From assembly GCF_003130705.1 (NCBI RefSeq), contig NZ_CP021354.1, positions 3,162,001 through 3,226,000 of the forward strand: a DNA stretch of 64,000 nt, given 5' to 3'. Under the pieces are notes generated by a model that saw only the letters and a list, made by a program, of their open reading frames with translations, made no database searches and had not been told where the DNA came from. Each line of letters begins with the position of its first letter. Positions within the stretch are counted from its first letter, which is position 1. The translations under genes were made by a program, and so were the position numbers. Of this stretch, positions 53,892-62,874 are shown in pieces. Source of the DNA: Rhodococcus oxybenzonivorans (GTDB lineage: Bacteria > Actinomycetota > Actinomycetes > Mycobacteriales > Mycobacteriaceae).

Positions 53892-54346
53892 TCACTGGGG
53901 GCGAATGGGATTGCAGCCCACACTGACATAGGTGACGATCCCTCTTGGAGTCCGCAGGTCGTGAAGGCGCCCGTCGCACCTCCGACCTCCCACCACGGGG
54001 CGCCGGCCCCGCCGATGCACGATCCGGTCGACGGTATCCCGGTCGGTGTCCACAGGCCCTCGCGGCGATAGCCCTGGATCCACGGAATGTGTGAAACACC
54101 GCCGGGTCCGGGAATCGCCCGTGGCGTCAGCCCGAAGCACTCGACGGTTCCGATGTGGACCGCGGTCATCCCGGCGGGCACCCCGTGCGCCGTGCAATGA
54201 GACGTGCCGGAAGTGGGTGTGGTGGTGGTGTGACAGTCCGCCGACGGTTCGGCGTGGGCGGGTGCTGCGCCCCCCGCGACCACCGCGGCGGCGAGAGCGG
54301 ACGATGCGGCCGCTCCGGCGAGGAAACTGAGGATCCTGTGGGTCAT
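53892..54346 (-). pseudogene. Small secreted protein with a probable single-base frameshift
   Basis: Starts MTHRILSFLAGAAASSALAA, a Sec signal peptide ending AHAEPSAD, with AAGGAGC before the ATG. The mature part includes VGTVECFGLTPRAIPG and PWIQGYRREGLW. Near 53960 the frame shifts, and a second frame supplies the natural end RTPRGIVTYVSVGCNPIRPQ and a stop at 53892. One C is probably missing in a CC. If repaired it would be ~150 residues. Confidence 0.6.
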
Positions 54347-54499
54347 CGGATGCTCCTTCGGGTCCAGCGGAACCGTCCTGATGGTGGGGTCCGTATGTGG
54401 TTGTGTCGGTTCGGCACCGGATTCTGTTAGCCGTGGGTGACGGCAACCTCTCCGTCGAGATACCGTGCCAGTGCTGTCCGTTACGGTGTCCCGGTGCCC

Positions 54500-55081
54500 A
54501 TGATCGACGCCCGTCAGAGCCTTGCCCGTCGTCCCCGGCGAGTGCTCGTCGCAGGAACATCCGGCGCCGGCAAGACGACACTTGCCGCGCGCATCGCGAC
54601 GCTGCTCGGTATCGAACATGTCGAGATCGACGCGCTGTATCACGGATCGAACTGGATACCGCGCGATCAATTCCTTACCGATGTGGAGGAATTGAGCTCG
54701 CAGCCGCAGTGGGTCACGGAATGGCAGTACGGCAATGTACGCGACCTACTCGCCGACCGTGCGGATCTGCTCGTCTGGCTCGACTTGCCCCGCGCCACTG
54801 TGATGCGCCAGGTCATCACCCGCACCATTCGGCGACGACTACGCCGCGAGGTGTTCTGGAACGGCAACATCGAGCCACCCCTGCACCGGTTCCTTCTCGA
54901 CCGAGATCACATCGTGCGCTGGGCCTGGACCACTCATCACAAGAGCGAACTCAGAATCTCCGCACTTGCGCAGCGACGACCCGACTTCACCATCGTCCGG
55001 ATCCGCGGCCGCGCCGATGTCGAACACTGGCTCGCAGGACCGCTTGTCGGCACTCTGGCGAACAACTCGGACGGAAAGTGA
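54500..55081 (+). CDS. P-loop NTPase/kinase-like protein (topology-modulation type)
   Basis: 193-residue P-loop protein. RVLVAGTSGAGKTTLA is Walker A, HVEIDALYHGSNW and LLVWLDLPRAT (Walker B region) follow, and a basic lid (RTIRRRLRREVFW) closes the site. It resembles the adenylate-kinase-like proteins annotated as FlaR or DNA topology modulators. Its substrate is unknown. ATG 54500 is preferred to the upstream frame start because the extra residues look non-coding. Confidence 0.8.
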   Translation: MIDARQSLARRPRRVLVAGTSGAGKTTLAARIATLLGIEHVEIDALYHGSNWIPRDQFLTDVEELSSQPQWVTEWQYGNVRDLLADRADLLVWLDLPRATVMRQVITRTIRRRLRREVFWNGNIEPPLHRFLLDRDHIVRWAWTTHHKSELRISALAQRRPDFTIVRIRGRADVEHWLAGPLVGTLANNSDGK

Positions 55082-55179
55082 TCGCTGTAGCCGACACGCG
55101 GAAGCTTATCCGGCGGCGAAAGGTGTTTTGCCGGAGTTTGTTTCGTGCTCGTCCTCAGGCCTGCGTCGGGGACTCGACA

Positions 55180-55590
55180 TCAACTGCCGGCCGGCAGGTG
55201 ATACACCCACCGGGCGGTGTCACCGAAGAACAGCGCTTGCTCTGTCGACGACACGTCGCCGAGGGCCGCCTGAACGGTGGATACCATCGTTCGGCTGTCC
55301 CACAGCAGGTGGTCGATCGGATAATGAGAGGCGAACATGCATCGCCGGGCACCGAAGATGCTGAGCGCCGTCCGTACCCATTTTCCGACCGCACCGAGGG
55401 ATGTTCCGAATATGAGGGCAATTCCCTGCAACTTCAGGACGACGTTCGGAAACTGACTCACCGCCGTGAGGCGTTCTTCCCACCGGGAAAAGCCCTCGGC
55501 AGTGAGCTCGACCGGCCAACCGGCCGCCTCCAACACGAAGGTGGTGTCGGAAAAGTCAGCAATGAGTTCGTGTGTCGCGGGTAGCTGGCA
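55180..55590 (-). pseudogene. C-terminal remnant of an amidohydrolase
   Basis: The reverse frame from about 55590 reads QLPATHELIADFSDTTFVLE, RLTAVSQFPNVVLKLQG, RRCMFASHYPIDHLLWDS and ends at 55180, matching the C-terminal half of TIM-barrel amidohydrolases (PF04909-type). The N-terminal half with the HxH metal site is absent, and its place is overlapped by the + strand methyltransferase remnant. It is a truncated gene. Confidence 0.6.
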
Positions 55591-55620
55591 CGGTGCACCC
55601 CATCGACGATGATCGTGGGC

Positions 55621-56246
55621 ATGGAAAACACGAGCGCGCAACGAGTCGATACCGTCCGAGCGTCCTACTCGGCCCGATCCCGGGAATATGTGGATCTCTT
55701 CGGCTCCATGGCCTCGACGCACCCGTCCGATCGGGCTCTGGTGAGTGCCTGGGCCACCACTCTTGCCGGTCCCGTGCTCGACGCTGGATGTGGTCCTGGA
55801 CAGTGGACGGACTTCCTGGCCGAGTGCGGACTGGAGGTGAGGGGGATCGACCTGGTGCCCGAGTTCGTAGAACGAGCTCGCACGCAATATCCACACCTCT
55901 TGTTCGACGTCGGCGGCTTCGAGGCGCTGGACGCCGCAACAGGATCACTGGGTGGTGTGTTGTCCTGGTACTCGCTCATCCACCACGATCCGCACGAGAT
56001 CCGGACTCCGCTCGCGGAGTCGCGCGCGTCCTTCAGCCGGGTGGGGGGTTGTTGGTGGGCTTCGTCGAAGGAGTGACCGTGGAGACCTTCGACCATGCCG
56101 TCACCACGGCCCACCGATGGCCGGTTGCCGAACTCAGCCAGGTGCTGCTCGAGGCCGGCTTCGAGGTGCTCGAGGCACATACACGCACGGGGAGTGGCCA
56201 CAGGCCGCATGGGGCAATCACCGCGCGCAAGCAGAGCGCCCGGTGA
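55621..56246 (+). pseudogene. SAM-dependent methyltransferase with a single-base frameshift
   Basis: Class I methyltransferase. VLDAGCGPGQWTDF is the SAM loop, DLVPEFVERARTQYP and LSWYSLIHHDP follow. Near 56020 one T is missing; after that point the correct continuation (VLQPGGGLLVGFVEG, then AELSQVLLEAGFEVLEAHTR) lies in another frame and ends at 56246. Restored length is ~208 residues, normal for the family. Substrate unknown. Confidence 0.75.
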
Positions 56247-56381
56247 CGGACGTCGCCGGCCCGCGGTCACATCACATCCTCTGCCTTCGGCGGCGTGTCC
56301 CTCACAATGGACAGCGACCTCCGTATTGTCGAGTGTGGCGGTCGACGCGGATCGCTGTCGGTGCATGATGAGGAGTCGACG

Positions 56382-57029
56382 ATGTTGCTGCGCATTCCCG
56401 GGGTGTATCCGCCGCAGGAAGATACCTGGCTTCTCGCCGACGTTCTCGACCGTCACGGGCTCGCGCCGGGGAGAAGCGTTCTCGACTTGTGTACCGGCAC
56501 GGGCGTACTGGCGCTGCGCGCGGCGCAGGCCGGTGCCCACTCCGTGACGGCGGTCGACGTCTCGCGCCGGGCACTGGTCACCGCGTGGACCAACGCGCGG
56601 CTGCGCGGCCACCACATTCGGGTGCAGCGTAGCGACCTCGTTGCAGGGGTGCGCGGCGAACGATTCGACCTCGTGGTGTCCAACCCGCCGTATGTGCCGG
56701 CGGCCGACGACGAGCTGCCCGACACCGGGATCGCCCGGGCCTGGGATGCGGGCAAGGATGGGCGGGCACTTCTCGACCGGATCTGCGTCGGGGCACCCGA
56801 AGTTCTCGGCGAGCGCGGAACACTGCTGCTCGCTCAATCCGCATTGAGCGGGGTGGAGAAGACCCAGACGATGCTCGAGGAGCAGGGTCTGTCCGTCGAC
56901 GTGGTGGCCCGCACCGAGATCCCGTTCGGCCCGGTCCTCGCCGCGCGGCGGGCCCTGTTCGAATCCAGGGGCCTCATCGCGCCCGGGCAGCGCACCGAAG
57001 AATTGGTGGTCATCCGGGCCGTGCGGTAG
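56382..57029 (+). CDS. HemK-related methyltransferase
   Basis: 215-residue class I methyltransferase with VLDLCTGTGVLALRAA (SAM site) and VVSNPPYVP (NPPY), the signature of HemK/PrmC-type glutamine-N5 or adenine-N6 methyltransferases. It starts MLLRIPGVYPPQEDTWLLA, as in the actinobacterial HemK2-type group, with AGGAG at seven bases; GTG 56295 and ATG 56307 are upstream alternatives. The target may be a release factor or another protein. Confidence 0.82.
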   Translation: MLLRIPGVYPPQEDTWLLADVLDRHGLAPGRSVLDLCTGTGVLALRAAQAGAHSVTAVDVSRRALVTAWTNARLRGHHIRVQRSDLVAGVRGERFDLVVSNPPYVPAADDELPDTGIARAWDAGKDGRALLDRICVGAPEVLGERGTLLLAQSALSGVEKTQTMLEEQGLSVDVVARTEIPFGPVLAARRALFESRGLIAPGQRTEELVVIRAVR

Positions 57030-57055
57030 CCGCGCACGATGTCGGCGCCGGCCGT

Positions 57056-57667
57056 TCAGTCTCCCGGAAGGTACGGCTCGGCTTTCAAGGCACGCGCCAG
57101 GTGCGCCGCATTGCGCGCCAAGGTCGCGGTGGTCGACGCCACCGCCTCCGGCACCTCGTCGAGGTCGTTGTAGTCACCGGGTGTCATCGCCTCACCATTC
57201 CAGTACGTGCAGCCCTGTGCGGGAATGGTGAAACCACAGTCGTTGAGGGCCTGGAACAGGTCGGCGACAATCGCGTGGGCCCCGTCCTCGTTGCCGACGA
57301 CGGCCGCGATGGCGACTTTGTCGAACAGGATGGGACGCTGCTGCTCATCGGTCTCGGACAGTTCCGCGTCCAGCCGCTCGAGCGCCCGTTTGGCCACGCT
57401 CGACATCTGGCCGAGCCACGTCGGTGTCGACACGAGAAGGATGTCGGATTCGAGGATGCGTGTGCGGACATCCGGCCACTGATCGCCGTTTCCCATGTCG
57501 GTGTCGACTCCGGGGCGGATGTCGAGATCGACCAGTCGCACTGTGTCCCCGGTCACCCCGTGCTTGCCCAGCTCGGCGAGGACCTGCTCGGCCATCAGTT
57601 GACTACTCGAGGGTGCCGGAGAGGGTTTCAGCGAACAGGTGAGGGCGAGTGCGGTAAGAGGAGTCAT
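57056..57667 (-). CDS. Flavodoxin-fold NAD(P)H-dependent FMN reductase
   Basis: 203-residue flavoprotein of the NADPH-dependent FMN reductase/WrbA-like family. LTCSLKPSPAPSSSQ is the phosphate loop, ILLVSTPTWLGQMSS and GNEDGAHAI are the FMN contact loops. Likely roles are flavin or quinone reduction. The chosen ATG removes a 12-residue upstream extension. It is convergent with the HemK-like gene. Confidence 0.82.
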   Translation of the reverse strand: MTPLTALALTCSLKPSPAPSSSQLMAEQVLAELGKHGVTGDTVRLVDLDIRPGVDTDMGNGDQWPDVRTRILESDILLVSTPTWLGQMSSVAKRALERLDAELSETDEQQRPILFDKVAIAAVVGNEDGAHAIVADLFQALNDCGFTIPAQGCTYWNGEAMTPGDYNDLDEVPEAVASTTATLARNAAHLARALKAEPYLPGD

Positions 57668-57768
57668 GAGAGCGAAGTACCCGACCTCCGCCGGGGTACG
57701 CACTGACCGGTCGCCGGAATTTTTACCGGTCGGTTCCGCTGCCCGCGTGCTCGCTGCGGCTGTCGGTC

Positions 57769-57794
57769 GGTTGAGTAGTGCTCTCGCTGGGTAC
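57769..57794 (+). promoter_or_regulatory. Candidate SigF-dependent promoter before rsbW-sigF
   Basis: GGTT, a 16-base spacer, then GGGTAC: this fits the SigF consensus GGTT-N15-17-GGGTAY known from mycobacteria. It lies 44 bases upstream of the anti-sigma factor start, so the operon is probably autoregulated. Confidence 0.6.
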
Positions 57795-57837
57795 GCTGCC
57801 GGAAGTCGAAGATACCGACGAAAGACGTGGAGTGCAG

Positions 57838-58269
57838 ATGGCCGAGGTCGACGAGGTTACGCAGATGAAAACGAGATCGGGTGTACCCGTGGTGCTTCGT
57901 GTAGCGGCGGAGTTCGAACAGTTGCCCGTGGTGCGTGCGGTTGCAGAGACCCTCGCCGTCCTCGGTGACTTCACCCTCGACGACGTGGCCGATGTCAAAC
58001 TCGCGGTCGACGAGGTGTGCTCGGAACTGATCGCGGCAGCGCAGCCGAGTTCGGAGTTGACCTGCTCCTTCGCGGTAGCGGAGAACGCTTTGCACGTCAC
58101 CATCGGTGGGTTCCTCACCCGGGCAGGTGTGCCCAACCGGGAGAGCTTCGGCTGGCACGTACTGGAAACGTTGATGGATACGGTGTCGGTGACCGAGGGG
58201 GCCCGTGACGACGCGATCGGTGTGCGAGGCGTCACCGTCGACCTCGTCAAACACCGGGGCACACTCTAG
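57838..58269 (+). CDS. rsbW: Anti-sigma factor of RsbW/UsfX type
   Basis: 143-residue GHKL-fold anti-sigma factor. The central helices with DDVADVKLAVDEVCSELI correspond to the ATP-binding N-box. It would bind and hold the SigF encoded immediately downstream, and be released by a phosphorylation switch under stress. The rsbW stop TAG shares its G with the sigF GTG. A SigF-type promoter is present upstream. Confidence 0.85.
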   Translation: MAEVDEVTQMKTRSGVPVVLRVAAEFEQLPVVRAVAETLAVLGDFTLDDVADVKLAVDEVCSELIAAAQPSSELTCSFAVAENALHVTIGGFLTRAGVPNRESFGWHVLETLMDTVSVTEGARDDAIGVRGVTVDLVKHRGTL

Positions 58270-59066
58270 TGTCGTCCGTGTCGGAACGTAGCGAGCGGCG
58301 CCGTCCCGGCAGAGATGACTACAAGGACGTGGCGCCGACCCTTGCGCGCCTCGGGGCGCTCGAGAGTGCGTCCGCCGAGGCATCGGTGCTGCGCGACGAC
58401 GTCATCACCCGGTGTCTGCCGCTGGCCGAGCACATTGCCCGCCGATTCGGTGGCCGCGGCGAGGCGCACGAGGATCTGTTGCAGGTCGCGCGCCTCGGAT
58501 TGGTGAAAGCAGTCGACCGTTTCGATCCGGACCGCGGCTACGACTTCGTCTCCTACGCCGTGCCCACGATCATGGGGGAGGTGCGGCGCTACTTCCGCGA
58601 TGTCGGATGGTCGATGCGTGTGCCCCGGCGAATGCAGGAGATGCATGCACTGATCACCAAAGCGGTCGACGAACTGTCCCAGGATCTGGGTCGTTCCCCG
58701 TCCGCCAGCGAAATCGCGGCGGAACTGGACCTCGACGTCCGCGAGGTGTCGGAGGGGCTCCTCGCGAAGAACGCGTATCAAACCTTGTCGATGGATGCGA
58801 CCATGGGCGACGATCCCGATGACCTTCCGCTCGCCGAGACACTCGGCGAGGAGGACCCCGAGTTGGCGAATGTGGAAAGTCATGCGGCGGTGCGGCCGGC
58901 CCTCGAGAAGCTACCTCCCCTCGAGCGCCGTGTGCTGATGTTGCGGTTCTTCGGCTCGATGACACAGACCGAAATCGCGCAGCGGGTCGGCGTCTCCCAG
59001 ATGCAGGTGTCCCGGATCCTCGCCCGGACTCTCGCCGGGCTGCGGGAGCAGCTGGGAGACGGCTGA
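58269..59066 (+). CDS. sigF: RNA polymerase sigma factor SigF/SigB family
   Basis: 265-residue group 3 sigma factor. Region 2 includes DLLQVARLGLVKAVDRFDP and FVSYAVPTIMGEVRRYFRD, region 3 ALITKAVDELSQDLGRSPSASEIA, and region 4 ends with MTQTEIAQRVGVSQMQVSRIL. It directs general-stress and stationary-phase transcription. GTG 58269 overlaps the rsbW stop; GTG 58278 is another possible start. A convergent short gene follows. Confidence 0.9.
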   Translation: MSSVSERSERRRPGRDDYKDVAPTLARLGALESASAEASVLRDDVITRCLPLAEHIARRFGGRGEAHEDLLQVARLGLVKAVDRFDPDRGYDFVSYAVPTIMGEVRRYFRDVGWSMRVPRRMQEMHALITKAVDELSQDLGRSPSASEIAAELDLDVREVSEGLLAKNAYQTLSMDATMGDDPDDLPLAETLGEEDPELANVESHAAVRPALEKLPPLERRVLMLRFFGSMTQTEIAQRVGVSQMQVSRILARTLAGLREQLGDG

Positions 59067-59077
59067 GTACCGACCGT

Positions 59078-59332
59078 TCACCCGCCGAGCGACGCCACCG
59101 TCGATTCGAGCTCGGCGGCATGGAATTCGAGATCACTGTCGCCGTAGTCCCTGTCTTTCGGAAGCCGATCGCGCAGGTCGTCCCGCGTGACGATGACGAA
59201 CGGCTGCGCCTCGTCCTCGAGGTCCGCGGAGCCGACCACCCGAGGAGTCCCGTCGACGAGAATCAGAGTCGCGTCGGGCAGTGACGAGTCGAGCAGATCG
59301 CGTAAGAGTTTCACCGTCACGTGGGTGTTCAT
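59078..59332 (-). CDS. Small hypothetical protein
   Basis: 84-residue protein beginning MNTHVTVKLLRDLLDS, with PDATLILVDGTPRVVG and EAQPFVIVTRDDLRDRLP. It has a mixed α/β composition and no membrane segment. It is convergent with sigF, ending 11 bases from the sigF stop. No known family. Confidence 0.65.
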   Translation of the reverse strand: MNTHVTVKLLRDLLDSSLPDATLILVDGTPRVVGSADLEDEAQPFVIVTRDDLRDRLPKDRDYGDSDLEFHAAELESTVASLGG

Positions 59333-59439
59333 CAGTCGCCTTCCTCGGTTGGACAATCGATCCCGTCTCCTGCGTACCCAGAGGCTCGGGGGACGAATCT
59401 CCCGTTTCCCGGAAAGTGGTTGCGGGAACGCTGCAACGT

Positions 59440-60738
59440 ATGGGTAAGAACATCTTCATTCTCGGCCTTACCGACATGCAACGCGAAGAACTCAGCACCG
59501 TCCGCGACGCGGAGAATTACCAATTCCACGGCTTGCTCGACTACCACACCCTGGTCGCCCCGGACGAGTACGTGTTCGAGGATCTCCTCACCAGGTGCCG
59601 CGAGAAACTCGACGCGTTTCCCGGAACAGTCGACGCGATCATCGCCCACTGGGACTTTCCCACCAGCGTCCTGGCGCCCATCCTGGCCGCCGAGCGAGGC
59701 ATTCCCGCGCCGCCCCTGCGCAGTGTGCTCGCCTGCGAGCACAAGTACTGGAGCCGGCTCGCCCAGCAAGAATCCGTACCCGACACGGTGCCCCGGTTCG
59801 CCTCCTTCGACCCGTTCGACGACCACGCCCTCGACTACATCGGGCTCGAGTTCCCGTTCTGGGTGAAGCCGGTGAAGTCGCATTCCTCCCAGCTCGGGTT
59901 CGAGATCGGTGATGCGGCCGCCTTCCATGAGTCAATCGCAGAGATACGCGAGAGGATCGGCCTGGTGGGGCATGCGTTCGACGAAGCGCTCCGGCGCGTG
60001 GACCTTCCGGAGGCCGTACGGGGAGTGTCAGGCACGACGTGTCTCGCCGAGCAGGTGATCACCGGAATTCAGGCCGCCCCCGAGGGCACGATATTCCGCA
60101 GCGAGTTCTCGGTGCACGGGGTCTTCGACATGCACAAGGACGCCACGGGACACAGTTTCGACCGGCTGGACTATCCGGCGAACACGGTGCCGCCCGAGGT
60201 GCAGCAACGGATGATTGACATCACCGAGCGGTACCTGCGGCACGTCGGATTCGACAACGGCTGCTTCAACTCCGAATTCATGTGGGACGAGAAGGAGGAC
60301 AGGCTCTGGCTGATCGAGGTGAACACCCGCATCTCGCAGTCACATAGTGACCTGTTCACCAAGGTGGACGGCATGTCGAACCACGAGGTGGCTATCGACA
60401 TCGCCCTGGGCACACCGCCGCGCATGCAGCGGCGGCACGGCACATTCGGCGTGGCGGCGAAATGCATCATCCCGCATTACGAGGACGGGATCGTGACGAG
60501 GGTGCCGAGCAGTGAGGACATTGCCCGCGTGCAGAAGGCGGTGCCCGAAACGAAAGTGCTCATCGATGTCCAACCTGGTGACCGCCTCGCCGATCTGCCG
60601 AACCAGGACGCCTACCGCTATGTCCTCGGCACCATGTACATCGGTGCCGAGGACATCGCCCAGTTGGAAAAGCACGTCGACCGCGCGCTGGCGGAACTGC
60701 CGTTCGAGTTCGAGCCGGTCCCGAATCATCAGCACTGA
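59440..60738 (+). CDS. ATP-grasp ligase family protein
   Basis: 432-residue ATP-grasp enzyme. PFWVKPVKSHSSQLGF contains the ATP-binding lysine, LAEQVITG is the hinge, and NSEFMWDEKEDRLWLIEVNTRISQSH supplies the metal-binding Glu/Asn pair. It should join a carboxylate to an amine or thiol through an acyl-phosphate. The N-terminal domain (FILGLTDMQREELS) is unusual. A hydrolase gene follows after 16 bases, suggesting shared substrate handling such as peptide or amide metabolism (inference). Confidence 0.85.
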   Translation: MGKNIFILGLTDMQREELSTVRDAENYQFHGLLDYHTLVAPDEYVFEDLLTRCREKLDAFPGTVDAIIAHWDFPTSVLAPILAAERGIPAPPLRSVLACEHKYWSRLAQQESVPDTVPRFASFDPFDDHALDYIGLEFPFWVKPVKSHSSQLGFEIGDAAAFHESIAEIRERIGLVGHAFDEALRRVDLPEAVRGVSGTTCLAEQVITGIQAAPEGTIFRSEFSVHGVFDMHKDATGHSFDRLDYPANTVPPEVQQRMIDITERYLRHVGFDNGCFNSEFMWDEKEDRLWLIEVNTRISQSHSDLFTKVDGMSNHEVAIDIALGTPPRMQRRHGTFGVAAKCIIPHYEDGIVTRVPSSEDIARVQKAVPETKVLIDVQPGDRLADLPNQDAYRYVLGTMYIGAEDIAQLEKHVDRALAELPFEFEPVPNHQH

Positions 60739-60754
60739 GAGGACGGTCCTTTTC

Positions 60755-62803
60755 ATGCAGACGGTCACCGCGTTCCCCCGCGAGGTCCGCGCCATCGAGA
60801 ACACTTTCATCACCATGCCGGACGGAGCCCGCCTCGCCGCCCGGATGTGGTTGCCGGTCGATGCGGATACCGATCCGGTCCCGGCGGTACTCGAATACCT
60901 GCCGTACCGCAAACGTGATTCCACCCGCGGGCGGGACGCCTTGAACCACCCCTACATCGCCGGTCACGGTTACGCCTGCGTGCGTGTCGACATGCGCGGC
61001 AGCGGCGACTCCGACGGTGTCCTGCAGGACGAGTACCTTCCTGCCGAGCACGACGACGCCTGCGAGGTGATCGCGTGGCTGGCCCGGCAGCCGTGGTGCG
61101 ACGGGAACGTGGGGATGATGGGCATCTCGTGGGGCGGTTTCAACAGCCTGCAGGTCGCCTCGCAGCGCCCGCCCGCCCTCAAGGCGATCATCAGCGCCTC
61201 GGCCACCGAGGACCTCTACGTCGACAACATGCACTACATGGGCGGGTGCCTGCTCTCCGACAATCTGTCCGAGGCCACCGTGATGTTCGCCTTCAACAGC
61301 TTGCCACCGGATCCGGCGATCGTCGGAGACAGCTGGCGGGAGATGTGGTTGGAACGGCTCCGGGGCAGTGGGTTGTGGATCGAGAATTGGCTCGAGCATC
61401 AGCATCGGGACGACTACTGGAAACGTGCCTCCGTCAACGAGGACTACAGTGCTGTGCGCTGCCCGGTTCTGGCGGTCGGGGGATGGGCGGACGGATACAC
61501 CAACGCGATCTTCCGGCTGATGGAGCACCTCGACGTCCCGCGCAAGGGCCTGATCGGGCCGTGGGGCCACAAATACCCGCACCTCGGTGTGCCCGGTCCG
61601 GCGATCGACTTCCTCGCCGAGGTCGTCCGCTGGTGGGATTACTGGCTCAAGGGAATCGACAACGGTGTGATGGACGAACCGATGGTGCGGGCATGGATGC
61701 AGAACAGCGTCGAACCAAACCCTTCCTACGCGCAGCGGCCGGGCCGGTGGGTCGCCGAACCGTCCTGGCCGTCGCCCCACGTCGAGCAGCGCCGGTACAC
61801 CTTCGGCCGGCACATCCTCACCGAAACCGGTGCGGCCGCCCAGGAAGGCGACGAACCCCGCCCGCTCTTCCTCCAATCGCCGATGAGCGTGGGCATGTTC
61901 GCCGGCAAGTGGGCGTCCTACGCGGCCACCCCCGATCTGCCGTCGGATCAGCGTGAAGAGGACGGCGGCGCACTGGTTTTCGAAACCGAATCGCTCGACG
62001 AGCCGCTGGAGATTCTTGGGCTACCGGAAGTCGAACTGGAGGTGTCGTCCGATACCCCCGTCGCCATGCTCGCCGCTCGCCTGTCAGATGTGGCCCCGAA
62101 CGGGGAGGCCACCCGCGTCACCTACGGTGTGCTCAACCTCACGCACCGGGACGGCAGCGAACATCCCACCCCCCTCACGCCGGGACGGAAGTACCGGATT
62201 CGGTTGCCGCTCAACGGCGCAGCCCAGGTGGTCCCGGCCGGGCATCGCGTGCGGCTGTCGCTGTCCACCTCGTATTTTCCGTTGGCGTGGCCCCCGCCCG
62301 AACCGGTGACCTTGACGGTATCCACCGGCGGAACCCTCATCCTGCCTGTCCGCCCGCCCCGCGACGAGGACGACGCCCGGTTGCGCGACCTCGGGGAACC
62401 CAGGGCCGCCGAGAAGTTGGCGGTGACCCGGCTTCGCCAGGGGGAGCACCACTGGCGCACCGTTCGCGACCTCGAGAGCGGCACCTCCACGCTCGAGATC
62501 GTCGACGACCAGGGCTCGTTCCGCATCGACGAGATCGGGACCGTCGTCAGCAGAGCGACGCGGGAGTGGTTCAGTTTCCGCGGCAACGACGTGAATTCGG
62601 CGCGCGGCGAAACGCAGACCGTGCGCCGATACGAGCGGGACGACTGGCGGACCGAGGTCCGCACCCGCACGGTCTTGACGTCGACGGCCACGGACTTCGT
62701 GATCACCGCGGACCTGGACGCGTTCGAACTCGATGCCGCACACGGGGACCGACGGGTCTATTCGCAGAACTGGCACCGACGGATACCGCGTCAGCTGGTG
62801 TGA
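60755..62803 (+). CDS. CocE/NonD-type hydrolase (X-Pro dipeptidyl-peptidase family S15)
   Basis: 682-residue α/β-hydrolase. VRVDMRGSGDSDG and MGISWGGFNSL (nucleophile Ser in GxSxG) are followed by a C-terminal jelly-roll domain (VPAGHRVRLSLSTSYFP). This is the architecture of cocaine esterase, glutaryl-7-ACA acylase and X-Pro peptidases. The length is somewhat larger than CocE, owing to a C-terminal extension with RTVRDLESGTSTLEIVDD. Substrate unknown. The paired ATP-grasp gene suggests that it acts on amide or ester bonds made by that enzyme, or the reverse. Confidence 0.88.
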   Translation: MQTVTAFPREVRAIENTFITMPDGARLAARMWLPVDADTDPVPAVLEYLPYRKRDSTRGRDALNHPYIAGHGYACVRVDMRGSGDSDGVLQDEYLPAEHDDACEVIAWLARQPWCDGNVGMMGISWGGFNSLQVASQRPPALKAIISASATEDLYVDNMHYMGGCLLSDNLSEATVMFAFNSLPPDPAIVGDSWREMWLERLRGSGLWIENWLEHQHRDDYWKRASVNEDYSAVRCPVLAVGGWADGYTNAIFRLMEHLDVPRKGLIGPWGHKYPHLGVPGPAIDFLAEVVRWWDYWLKGIDNGVMDEPMVRAWMQNSVEPNPSYAQRPGRWVAEPSWPSPHVEQRRYTFGRHILTETGAAAQEGDEPRPLFLQSPMSVGMFAGKWASYAATPDLPSDQREEDGGALVFETESLDEPLEILGLPEVELEVSSDTPVAMLAARLSDVAPNGEATRVTYGVLNLTHRDGSEHPTPLTPGRKYRIRLPLNGAAQVVPAGHRVRLSLSTSYFPLAWPPPEPVTLTVSTGGTLILPVRPPRDEDDARLRDLGEPRAAEKLAVTRLRQGEHHWRTVRDLESGTSTLEIVDDQGSFRIDEIGTVVSRATREWFSFRGNDVNSARGETQTVRRYERDDWRTEVRTRTVLTSTATDFVITADLDAFELDAAHGDRRVYSQNWHRRIPRQLV

Positions 62804-62874
62804 CGGCGGGGCCGGTCTCGCAGACCGGATGCCGGGCACACGAGAACTGTCGCACACGTGGATTGGAGAAGACT

